DNA of 14,501 nucleotides from Sulfurospirillum arcachonense (GTDB taxonomy: Bacteria; Campylobacterota; Campylobacteria; Campylobacterales; Sulfurospirillaceae), in assembly GCA_015662785.1 (NCBI GenBank), contig DQTM01000278.1, positions 1-14,501 of the forward strand. The letters are read 5' to 3'. Below the pieces are notes generated by a model. That model worked only from the letters and a program-made list of their open reading frames with translations. It ran no database searches and was not told the origin of the DNA. The translations under genes were made by a program, and so were the position numbers. Positions 1 through 6,019 of this stretch are shown piece after piece. How positions within the stretch are numbered: position 1 is the first letter of the stretch; the number at the start of each line of letters is the position of its first letter.

Positions 1-654
1 CACTTACATAGTTCATAATGAATCAAGAGGTACTAAAGTGATTGATGAGCATTTTCCTGATGGATTTGTAAATGCTATCGTGGTACATGATAACTACTCA
101 TCATATAGTTCATTAATTGCTAGCGGTGAACAATTATGTTTAGCTCATAAATTGAGAGATTTAAATTATGCTATTGATTGTGACAATATACAAGTGATGA
201 AAGATATGAAACTATTGTTACAAGAAGCAATGATTGACCACAAAGAGGACTTGCTACAATCTCAAAGAGAGATTTTAAAAGAGCAGTATTTATTGATGTT
301 TGATAAGCTTTTAGAAGTTGAAGCGATACCCAAGAGCGAAACGCAAAAACAGATAAAATCACTCACAAAAGCAAGAGATAAAATATTTACATTTTTGCTA
401 TATGCAAATGTACCACCTGATAATAATGGAAGTGAAAGAGCAATTAGAAATTTAAAAGTAAAACTTAAAGTATCACAACAATTTAAATCTCACCAAGGTG
501 CAAAAGATTATGGAACACTAAGATCTGTTGTAGATACTGCTAGAAAAAGAGGGCTAAATGAGTTTGAAACAATGAGAAGTATATTCGGTGGTGGGTCTGT
601 TTTTTAAGCTGATTTTAGGCATAATTTATTTGAAAAAACGGCGTGAGTTGTTAC
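1..654 (+). mobile_element. IS66-family insertion sequence, right part only
   Basis: The window opens inside an IS66-type transposase gene. The element probably ends at the TTAC at 651-654: read from the other strand the end is GTAACAACTCACGCCG, and IS66-family terminal repeats characteristically begin with GTAA. The left end, any tnpA/tnpB genes and the expected 8-bp target duplication lie outside the window, so this boundary cannot be confirmed by a repeat pair. If it is right, the first 8 bp of flank (655-662) should be duplicated at the left end. Confidence 0.55.
2..607 (+). CDS. tnpC: IS66-family transposase, C-terminal part
   Basis: This is a DDE transposase that would cut and join the ends of its IS66 element. 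The frame is open to the left edge of the window, so the GTG at 38 is only an internal codon and the true start lies upstream; about 201 C-terminal residues are visible. Family marks are the second catalytic Asp in VHDNYSSY (codon 89-91), the CLAHKLRDL segment (family form C-x-x-H-x-x-R), and the catalytic Glu in PPDNNGSERAIRNLK (codon 434-436). The first catalytic Asp would be outside the window. The frame runs cleanly to TAA at 605-607 with no visible frameshift, so this end looks intact. The C-terminus (GGGSVF) is short and ordinary. Whether the full gene is intact cannot be judged here. Confidence 0.9.
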   Translation, partial: TYIVHNESRGTKVIDEHFPDGFVNAIVVHDNYSSYSSLIASGEQLCLAHKLRDLNYAIDCDNIQVMKDMKLLLQEAMIDHKEDLLQSQREILKEQYLLMFDKLLEVEAIPKSETQKQIKSLTKARDKIFTFLLYANVPPDNNGSERAIRNLKVKLKVSQQFKSHQGAKDYGTLRSVVDTARKRGLNEFETMRSIFGGGSVF

Positions 655-689
655 AATAATTTTTTGGAAGTAAATATTTAAGTAAGAAA

Positions 690-766
690 TGGTGGGTTCT
701 GGGCGACTCGAACGCCCGACCGCTCGGTTATGAGCCGAGAGCTCTAACCAACTGAGCTAAGAACCC
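690..766 (-). tRNA. tRNA with anticodon CAT, probably elongator tRNA-Met
   Basis: A full cloverleaf can be drawn on the minus strand, 77 nt including an encoded CCA. It has a 7-bp acceptor stem (GGGTTCT/AGAACCC), a 4-bp D stem (GCTC/GAGC), a 5-bp anticodon stem (CTCGG/CCGAG) around loop CTCATAA, a 5-nt variable loop, and a 5-bp T stem (GGGCG/CGCCC) with loop TTCGAGT. The discriminator base is A. The anticodon CAT lies at 730-732. Three tRNA classes share CAT. The 1-72 G-C pair argues against initiator tRNA, which usually has a mismatch there. Pair 4-69 is T-A, as in E. coli elongator tRNA-Met and unlike the C-G pairs that TilS recognises in tRNA-Ile2. Elongator Met is therefore preferred, but Ile2 is not excluded. 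The mature 3' end is 36 bp from the probable IS66 end. Confidence 0.93.
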
Positions 767-893
767 ACACCATGGTTAGATTAAGTAGTAAATCTCAAAA
801 AGCATCACTTACTACCAAAGTGACTAAACAGTCTAGCTGTTTTTGAGAGAGACATTCTATCCACTTATCCTTTAAAGTAAAATAAAATGAGAA
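767..893. other. Gap between rodA and the tRNA, with inverted repeats
   Basis: This 127-bp non-coding gap lies between two minus-strand genes. A weak minus-strand -10 candidate (TAGAAT, 854-859) with a poor -35 could serve the tRNA and would give a leader of about 80 nt. Most of that leader is the nested inverted-repeat structure at 793-848. I find no open frame with a convincing ribosome binding site. No strong rodA terminator is visible: the best candidate is the 805-823 hairpin, which on the minus strand is followed by TGCTTTTT but has only two G-C pairs. Confidence 0.4.
793..848. repeat. Nested inverted repeats (outer 9-bp stem, two inner hairpins)
   Basis: A perfect 9-bp inverted repeat, TCTCAAAAA (793-801) and TTTTTGAGA (840-848), encloses two inner ones. 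The first is TCACTT (805-810) with AAGTGA (818-823) around a 7-nt loop. The second is AAACAG (826-831) with CTGTTT (837-842) around a 5-nt loop; its last bases compete with the outer stem. A further 7-bp pair, GTAGTAA (785-791) and TTACTAC (809-815), excludes the first inner hairpin. The function is unknown. It could be a processing or attenuator structure in the tRNA leader, a weak rodA terminator, or a decayed small element. Confidence 0.5.
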
Positions 894-2000
894 CTAAATA
901 GTGTATTTTACTGATTTATATGTTTTATCGAACCTAAAAGTTAGTAAATTTTCTAAAATTCCGAAAAATATCATAAAAGTTATAAAGCTACTTCCTCCAT
1001 AACTAAAAAAGGGCAAAGGAACACCAACCACAGGTGCAAAACCTATAGTCATAGAGATATTAACTCCCATATATACAAAAATGAGCAGAGCAATTCCCGT
1101 GGTCATAACTTGTCCAAAGTAATCTTTATGAAATTTGAAGTTAAGTGTTATAAGATGAACTATAAGAAGAGCATAAAAGCCAATTAGTCCTAAAGCTCCC
1201 CAAAAACCAAATCTTTCAACATGATAAGCAAAGATAAAATCACTAGTTGCGATAGGCAAAAACTTAAAATGTGTTTGCGTAGCTTCTTCTTTTTGTTTAC
1301 CTTCTAGTCCACCACTTCCGATAGCTATAATGGACTGTCTAACGTGATAACTAGGCTTTTCAGATATAAAGTCAGTGATACGCTTTTTTTGGTAATCATG
1401 CAGAGAGTTATATAAAAATGGACCACTTACTATAATCGCAATAAAAATAGTAATCCAAATCTTTTTATTTACTCCTATTACAAATAGTATGCCATAGCCA
1501 ACTATAAGAAGAACCATAGCAGTTCCCAAATCTGGTTCTTTGGCTATGAGAAAAAAAGGAAGAATTATATAAAAACTTAGTTTGATAAACTCTTTCCAGC
1601 CATAACCTTCTTCGGGCGGTGGATTATGTTTTATAAGGTAGGCTAGCATAAGAACAAAAGCTGGTTTTAGTATTTCTGAGGGTTGTATTGTGAAGTGAAC
1701 AAAAGGTAGCTCAAGCCATCTTTTAGCACCTAGTTTTGAGATGCCAAAAAATTCAACACTAATTAAAAGAGCAATTGTCAACCAAAAAAACATTGGTATT
1801 AACCACTCTATTTTTCTAAGTGGCATAAGGAAAAAAAACAGAAATACTAAGAGCCCAACAGTAAAATAAACTATCTGTTTATTACCAAGTATGGTATTTG
1901 CTTCATTAATAAGGTAAAATGAGAGTCCTACAATGGGTATAACCAAAATAGGAAGTAAAAAATCAAAATGTGTAAATATACGTCTATCAATCTGTAACAA
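894..2000 (-). CDS. rodA: Rod shape-determining protein RodA, peptidoglycan polymerase
   Basis: RodA is a SEDS-family integral membrane glycosyltransferase that polymerises lipid II into glycan strands for side-wall growth, normally with a class B PBP2. The protein is about 368 aa, usual for the family, and almost entirely hydrophobic segments. In order it shows KLGAKRWL (residues 89-96) with QPSE (106-109), the ATSDFIFA segment whose Asp (D254) matches the catalytic Asp of SEDS proteins, and PLPFFSYGGSS (328-338). The N-terminus (QIDRRIFTHFDF) resembles my memory of Campylobacter/Helicobacter RodA, which separates it from FtsW. The frame is open up to a TTG at 2025-2027, but that codon overlaps the -10 box and would sit at or upstream of the transcription start. 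I chose the TTG at 1998-2000, which has AAGG at a 7-nt spacing. The stop is TAG at 894-896. The gene diverges from the rluD-flpA-trmB-ftsEX block. Confidence 0.92.
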   Translation of the reverse strand: MLQIDRRIFTHFDFLLPILVIPIVGLSFYLINEANTILGNKQIVYFTVGLLVFLFFFLMPLRKIEWLIPMFFWLTIALLISVEFFGISKLGAKRWLELPFVHFTIQPSEILKPAFVLMLAYLIKHNPPPEEGYGWKEFIKLSFYIILPFFLIAKEPDLGTAMVLLIVGYGILFVIGVNKKIWITIFIAIIVSGPFLYNSLHDYQKKRITDFISEKPSYHVRQSIIAIGSGGLEGKQKEEATQTHFKFLPIATSDFIFAYHVERFGFWGALGLIGFYALLIVHLITLNFKFHKDYFGQVMTTGIALLIFVYMGVNISMTIGFAPVVGVPLPFFSYGGSSFITFMIFFGILENLLTFRFDKTYKSVKYTI

Positions 2001-2026
2001 GAAAAGCCTTAGTGTTTTGATAGACA

Positions 2027-2032
2027 ATTATA
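2027..2032 (-). promoter_or_regulatory. Probable rodA -10 box
   Basis: The minus strand reads TTTTTTGTATAAT, a consensus TATAAT preceded by a T-run and TG, with no recognisable -35. This matches the sigma-70 promoter style known from Campylobacter and Helicobacter. Transcription would start roughly 7 nt downstream, near 2020, leaving a short leader before the TTG at 2000. The same few bases read on the plus strand give TTATAC, a poorer -10 candidate for the divergent rluD operon. Confidence 0.55.
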
Positions 2033-2048
2033 CAAAAAAGAGAGTTAA

Positions 2049-3008
2049 ATGACCTTTACATGTAAAGAAAATGGAAGATTAGATGCGATTATGAGTAAAG
2101 AACTCGCACTTCCAAGAAACCAAATTGAGCAGTTAATAAAACAAGTTGGTGTAAAAATTGGTACTAAAGAGACAAAAAAGTGTAGTTTTAAATTAAAAGT
2201 AGATGAAGTTGTTGAGTATGATTTTGTTGAAGCTGAAAAAGAGAAAGAGAGTTATGAAGTAGATTTCGATATAGAGGTTCTTTATGAAGATGATGACATC
2301 ATGGTCATAAATAAACCTCCATTTTTAACTGTTCATCCAGCTCCTAGTGTTAAAGAAGCAACAGTTGTTGATTGGTTAATTAAACGTGGAATTTCACTCT
2401 CTACTATAAGCGGGGAAGAGAGACACGGAATAGTTCATCGTATAGATAAAGGAACAAGTGGAGCTTTGGTTATAGCAAAAAACAATGAAGCCCACATGGG
2501 ACTCTCTTCACAGTTAGTGGACAAAAGCATGGGAAGATATTATCTTGCGATGATTGATGTACCTTTGAAAGAAGATACTGTAGTAGATAAACCAATAGCA
2601 AGAAATAGAAACAATAGACTAAAGATGGATGTAGTCGCTGGGGGTCGTGAATCAAAAAGTGCTTTTTGTAAACTCTCTTTAGCAAAAGATGAGAAAAGAG
2701 AGCTTATAAGCGCAAAGCTTTTTACAGGAAGAACTCATCAAATTAGAGTTCACTTGCATTCCCTCTCTCGTCATGTTTTAGGCGATGATTTATACGGTTT
2801 TAAGAGCCAAAAGAGTAAAATACCAAGAGTTATGTTACACGCATATATATTATACTTACAGCATCCAATAACAGGAGAGTTTATGCAAGTCATTGCTCCA
2901 CCATTTGAGGATTTTGAAAATATAATAAAAAAACACTTTAATAAGGACGAAGTAGATGAAAAAATGGATAGCACTTATATCATTAAGCGTTTTAGTACTT
3001 TTTGTTAG
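2049..3008 (+). CDS. rluD: RluA/RluD-family large-subunit pseudouridine synthase
   Basis: This enzyme isomerises uridine to pseudouridine in structured RNA, by family most likely 23S rRNA. The N-terminus carries an S4 RNA-binding domain (residues 8-55; RLDAIMSKELALPRNQIEQLI follows the S4 pattern), followed by the catalytic domain. The signature HRIDKGTSG spans 130-138 with catalytic Asp D133; later RTHQIRVHL and GDDLYG are also family marks. The length of 319 aa is normal. The exact uridines cannot be read from the sequence: RluD and RluC types share this layout, so the symbol is provisional. The start ATG at 2049 follows an AGAG-type binding site. The last 53 nt overlap the start of the FlpA-like gene, so the tail after about residue 302 is shared coding DNA and probably not conserved. 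It is the first gene of the plus-strand block. Confidence 0.88.
   Translation: MTFTCKENGRLDAIMSKELALPRNQIEQLIKQVGVKIGTKETKKCSFKLKVDEVVEYDFVEAEKEKESYEVDFDIEVLYEDDDIMVINKPPFLTVHPAPSVKEATVVDWLIKRGISLSTISGEERHGIVHRIDKGTSGALVIAKNNEAHMGLSSQLVDKSMGRYYLAMIDVPLKEDTVVDKPIARNRNNRLKMDVVAGGRESKSAFCKLSLAKDEKRELISAKLFTGRTHQIRVHLHSLSRHVLGDDLYGFKSQKSKIPRVMLHAYILYLQHPITGEFMQVIAPPFEDFENIIKKHFNKDEVDEKMDSTYIIKRFSTFC
2054..2067. repeat. 14-bp perfect palindrome at the rluD start
   Basis: CTTTACATGTAAAG is its own reverse complement and lies over codons 2-7 of rluD, 3 bp after the ATG. It contains the octamer TACATGTA, which occurs four more times in the window (4948-4955, 6840-6847, 12019-12026, 13513-13520). It could be a protein-binding site near the divergent rodA/rluD promoters or could be chance in A+T-rich DNA. 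Confidence 0.4.
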
Positions 3009-4191
3009 TGGATGTACAACAGATCCACAACCACCAAAAAAACCTGTCATTGACCAAAGTTTACCAAAACTAACAGATATTAAATTTTTATCAGAAGTTA
3101 CAGAAGTTGGTTTTGAGTGGAAACCTAGTTTTGACGAGAGAGTAAGTGGATACTATATTTACCGTTCAAATCCAGAGGTACAAAATGGAAAGTTAGAGAG
3201 AATAGCAACTATAAAAGATAAATATAGCTCTCACTTTGTTGATACAAAATTAAAACCAGAAACACAGTATTACTATCGCTTCTCAACATATTCAAAAAAC
3301 AAGAGAGAGTCAGTAGCTGGTGACACTATTTCAGTGACAACTGCACCATTGATAAAATCAGTAGCATTTATAAAAGCTATCACAGGACTTCCTTATAGAG
3401 TAAAGTTGATTTGGAGACCGCACTCTTCACAAAGAGTAGCTTCTTATATTATTCAAAGAAATGAGTTTACTTCAACTACTTGGAAACAACTCGCAGTTGT
3501 TAAAGGTAGACTAAATGCTGAGTATATTGATGGAGGATTAAAAGAGAATCGTGTTTATAGATATAGAGTTAAAGTAAAAACTTATGATGGTTTGATTTCA
3601 AAGCCGAGTCAGATTGTAGAAGCTGGAACAAAACCATTACCAATAGAGATAAAAAATCTAAGAGCAACTACAGATGTTCCTAAGAAGATACTTTTAAATT
3701 GGGACTCTGCCGTAGAGAAAGATTTTTCATATTATAAGGTCTATAGAGCTATAAATCCTATGCTTTTTTATAGTTATTTAGCAAAAACAGAAGATACACA
3801 GTATGAAGACTTGATAAATGCAAATGGTAAATCTTACTATTATTATGTAACTACTGTAGATAAAGATGGGCTAGAGTCTCCAAGACAACAAAATGCAATA
3901 GCTGGGAGTTCTTTGGCTGTGCCTGATACAGTATACATAACATCATCAAATCATGATGGTAGAAGCATAAATATTACTTGGAAAAGTTTAGATAAAAGAG
4001 CAGTAAAGTACAGTGTTATAAAACAATACAAAGGTAAAAAGAAAGTATTTACAGGAGTTCAAGGCAATAGTTTCAATGATTCTGATGTTGTAAGAGGTGT
4101 GGAGTATAAGTACAATGTTGTAGCTATAGACAAATATGGTTTGGCATCAAAAAGCTCAGAAAGTACTATTATAGAAATGCCAAAAGAGTAA
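2956..4191 (+). CDS. flpA: FlpA-like lipoprotein with fibronectin type III domains
   Basis: This is a predicted outer-membrane lipoprotein of 411 aa. The signal peptide ends in a lipobox, FVSGC, with C20 as the lipidated residue; the next residues are Thr-Thr, so no Asp retention signal is seen. Four fibronectin type III-like repeats can be read by their W-x-P/W...RV..Y.I.R pattern, beginning near residues 38, 132, 229 and 323. Position (between rluD-like and trmB) and length match C. jejuni Cj1279c, FlpA, a fibronectin-binding adhesin, as I recall. Residues 153-161 (WRPHSSQRV) resemble the reported FlpA binding motif WRPHPDFRV. Its role here is unproven: in an environmental organism, adhesion or a periplasmic or surface structural job are both possible. 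The ATG has TAAGGA 8 nt upstream, inside rluD. The stop overlaps the trmB start as TAATG, suggesting coupled translation. Confidence 0.85.
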   Translation: MKKWIALISLSVLVLFVSGCTTDPQPPKKPVIDQSLPKLTDIKFLSEVTEVGFEWKPSFDERVSGYYIYRSNPEVQNGKLERIATIKDKYSSHFVDTKLKPETQYYYRFSTYSKNKRESVAGDTISVTTAPLIKSVAFIKAITGLPYRVKLIWRPHSSQRVASYIIQRNEFTSTTWKQLAVVKGRLNAEYIDGGLKENRVYRYRVKVKTYDGLISKPSQIVEAGTKPLPIEIKNLRATTDVPKKILLNWDSAVEKDFSYYKVYRAINPMLFYSYLAKTEDTQYEDLINANGKSYYYYVTTVDKDGLESPRQQNAIAGSSLAVPDTVYITSSNHDGRSINITWKSLDKRAVKYSVIKQYKGKKKVFTGVQGNSFNDSDVVRGVEYKYNVVAIDKYGLASKSSESTIIEMPKE

Positions 4192-5360
4192 TGCCAAATT
4201 TTCATGCAAAAGAGTTCGTAGAACCAACATATCCATCTTCGTATGGAAAAAGCGAGTTTGAATTCGTAGCCGTCTCTAAAAGAGGAGATAGGTTAGTTAT
4301 GAGTCATACTCAAGATTGTGATATGCTTTTAAAAGTCAATAAAAATAAAAAAGGTTATCTTATCAAGGGTGATAAGATAACTAGACCATCTCAAGTTGCT
4401 ATTTTACAACAAGCTTTAAAAGATTATAGAGATTTGAGTAAAACAGAGACTACAAACTCTAATATAGATTCTAAAAAAGAGAAGAGTCTTAAAATATCAC
4501 CATATTTAAAGAGTATGGAGTACTTTGCTGATAGTTTTAAAACTACAAAAGATATTTTGGTAGAGGTTGGATTTGGAAGTGGAAGACACTTACTTTATCA
4601 AGCAAAAAAGAACCCAGAAAAACTTGTTATTGGTCTTGAAATTCATAAACCTTCAATAGAACAAGTACTAAAACAATGTGAACTTCAAAATATAGAGAAT
4701 ATTTTAGTTGTAGATTACGATGCTAGAACATTTTTAGAATTCTTAAATTCAAATAGTGTTTCTCAAATATTTGTTCATTTTCCAGTTCCATGGGATAAAA
4801 AACCGCATCGTCGTGTTATAAGTGAAAGATTTATAGATGAGTCTAAAAGAGCTTTAAAAGTCGGTGGAACTTTAGAGCTTAGAACAGACAGCGATAACTA
4901 CTTTGAGTATTCGTTTAGTGAGTTTATAAAACAGCAAAAAGTTGAGCTACATGTAAACAAAAATAGAGATCTTGAAATAAGTAGTAAGTATGAAGATAGA
5001 TGGAAAAGACAAGAAAAAGATATCTATGATATAACAATGATAAACCAAGAATTTTCAGAAGATATATTGAGTGTTGGCAGATTGAAATTTGATGAGAAAT
5101 TAGGGTTTAAAGAGGTTAAAAAAAGATTTGAAGAGGTTACATTAAGAGGAGATGGTTTTTTTGCTCATATAGAAGATATTTTTGAAATAAGCGAAGAAGA
5201 AGGGCTTGTAAGAGTTTCATATGGAGCTAGTCAAAGAAATGAGCATAGTTATGTTTTTATCAAAAAAGATGAGGTAACATACTTTCCAAATAATGTTTTA
5301 GCAACCAAAGATAACGAACAAGCACATGAACTAATAAAAGGGTATTTGTGGAACACGTGA
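4191..5360 (+). CDS. trmB: tRNA (guanine-N7)-methyltransferase TrmB, long form
   Basis: TrmB uses S-adenosylmethionine to form m7G46 in the variable loop of tRNAs. The Rossmann-type core runs from about residue 105 to 283. It has the SAM-binding VEVGFGSGRH (124-133), the acidic LEIH (149-152), FPVPWDKKPHRR (197-208), ELRTDSDNY (229-237), and a KYEDRWKRQEKDIYD segment (266-280) matching the family C-terminus. At 389 aa it is much longer than the E. coli enzyme (about 239 aa), with about 105 extra residues before the core and about 106 after it; I believe long forms are usual in Campylobacterota. The family PDPW motif reads PVPW here, losing an Asp reported as important in E. coli. A perfect 12-bp hairpin lies over codons 55-64. 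The ATG shares an A with the flpA stop, and the 3' end overlaps ftsE. Confidence 0.9.
   Translation: MPNFHAKEFVEPTYPSSYGKSEFEFVAVSKRGDRLVMSHTQDCDMLLKVNKNKKGYLIKGDKITRPSQVAILQQALKDYRDLSKTETTNSNIDSKKEKSLKISPYLKSMEYFADSFKTTKDILVEVGFGSGRHLLYQAKKNPEKLVIGLEIHKPSIEQVLKQCELQNIENILVVDYDARTFLEFLNSNSVSQIFVHFPVPWDKKPHRRVISERFIDESKRALKVGGTLELRTDSDNYFEYSFSEFIKQQKVELHVNKNRDLEISSKYEDRWKRQEKDIYDITMINQEFSEDILSVGRLKFDEKLGFKEVKKRFEEVTLRGDGFFAHIEDIFEISEEEGLVRVSYGASQRNEHSYVFIKKDEVTYFPNNVLATKDNEQAHELIKGYLWNT
4341..4381 (-). terminator. Perfect 12-bp hairpin in trmB, terminator-like on the minus strand
   Basis: GTTATCTTATCA (4354-4365) and TGATAAGATAAC (4370-4381) are perfect inverted repeats around the 4-nt loop AGGG. 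Read on the minus strand the hairpin is followed at once by C, six Ts, an A and five Ts (4353-4341), the form of an intrinsic terminator. Only 3 of 12 pairs are G-C. On the plus strand it is a hairpin in the early trmB mRNA without a U-run. It encodes YLIKGDKIT in the N-terminal extension. Function is inferred from shape only. Confidence 0.5.
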
Positions 5361-6019
5361 TAAATGCTGAGAATCTAACTTTGGCTTATGGTATGGATGA
5401 GCCTATTATAACCGAAGCCAATATGAAGATAAACCCAAATGAGTTTGTTTTTATAACAGGAAAGAGTGGTAGTGGAAAATCTACAATCCTTAAGTCTATA
5501 TATGGAGAAATTACTCCTAAAAAAGGCATTTTAGATGTTTGTGGAGTAAACATAAAAAATATAAGTTCCTCAAAACTAAATCTTCTTAGACGCTATCTTG
5601 GGATAGTTTTTCAAGACTATAGACTTATAAATGATTGGACTGTTGAAAAGAATGTTATGTTACCTCTTATGATAGGAGGTTTTTCAAAAGGAGTTTGTGT
5701 AAAGCAAGCCCAAAAACTTCTAAAACATGTAAAACTTCTACACAAAGCAGATAAATACCCACTAGAACTTAGTGGTGGAGAGCAGCAGAGAGTTGCTATG
5801 GCAAGAGCCTTAGCACACAATCCAATTATGATACTAGCAGATGAGCCAACAGGTAACCTTGATGAATACTCAAGTGAAGTTATATGGGATTTGCTCAAAA
5901 ATGCGAAAGAGCATCTTGGAACTACAGTTGTTGTTGTTACTCACCATATCCCATCAACTTTGGGCATAGATTATAAGCATTTCTTTTTAGAGAGTGGAGT
6001 TGTTTATGAAGTCTCTTAA
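5348..6019 (+). CDS. ftsE: Cell-division ABC ATPase FtsE
   Basis: FtsE is the cytoplasmic ATPase of the FtsEX complex, which acts at the division site as a signal transducer, not a transporter. The 223-aa protein has the Walker A motif GKSGSGKS (38-45), Q-loop Gln Q89, signature LSGGEQQR (141-148), Walker B with catalytic Glu MILADEPTGNLD (161-172), and the switch His in VTHH (H199). This is a complete and apparently active site. The gene lies directly before ftsX, which together with its length identifies it among LolD/MacB-type ATPases. The GTG at 5348 has AAGGG 5 nt upstream. An alternative GTG at 5357 (three codons later, in a GTGA overlap with the trmB stop) is equally possible. The gene overlaps trmB by 13 nt and ftsX by 14 nt. 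Confidence 0.92.
   Translation: MEHVINAENLTLAYGMDEPIITEANMKINPNEFVFITGKSGSGKSTILKSIYGEITPKKGILDVCGVNIKNISSSKLNLLRRYLGIVFQDYRLINDWTVEKNVMLPLMIGGFSKGVCVKQAQKLLKHVKLLHKADKYPLELSGGEQQRVAMARALAHNPIMILADEPTGNLDEYSSEVIWDLLKNAKEHLGTTVVVVTHHIPSTLGIDYKHFFLESGVVYEVS

Noticed and set aside
171..362. Minus-strand 63-codon frame under the transposase
   Set aside because: It is antisense to a clearly coding frame with catalytic motifs, has no recognisable domain and no support of its own.
826..844. Plus-strand intrinsic terminator (AAACAG/CTGTTT followed by Ts)
   Set aside because: The stem is weak, only a few Ts follow, and no plus-strand gene ends nearby other than the transposase more than 200 bp upstream.
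2470..2974. Minus-strand frames of 71 and 67 codons under the pseudouridine synthase
   Set aside because: Both are shadows of the synthase, whose catalytic and RNA-binding motifs lie in the plus frame.
5617..5898. 93-codon minus-strand frame under ftsE
   Set aside because: It mirrors the ATPase signature and Walker B region; the plus frame explains the sequence.
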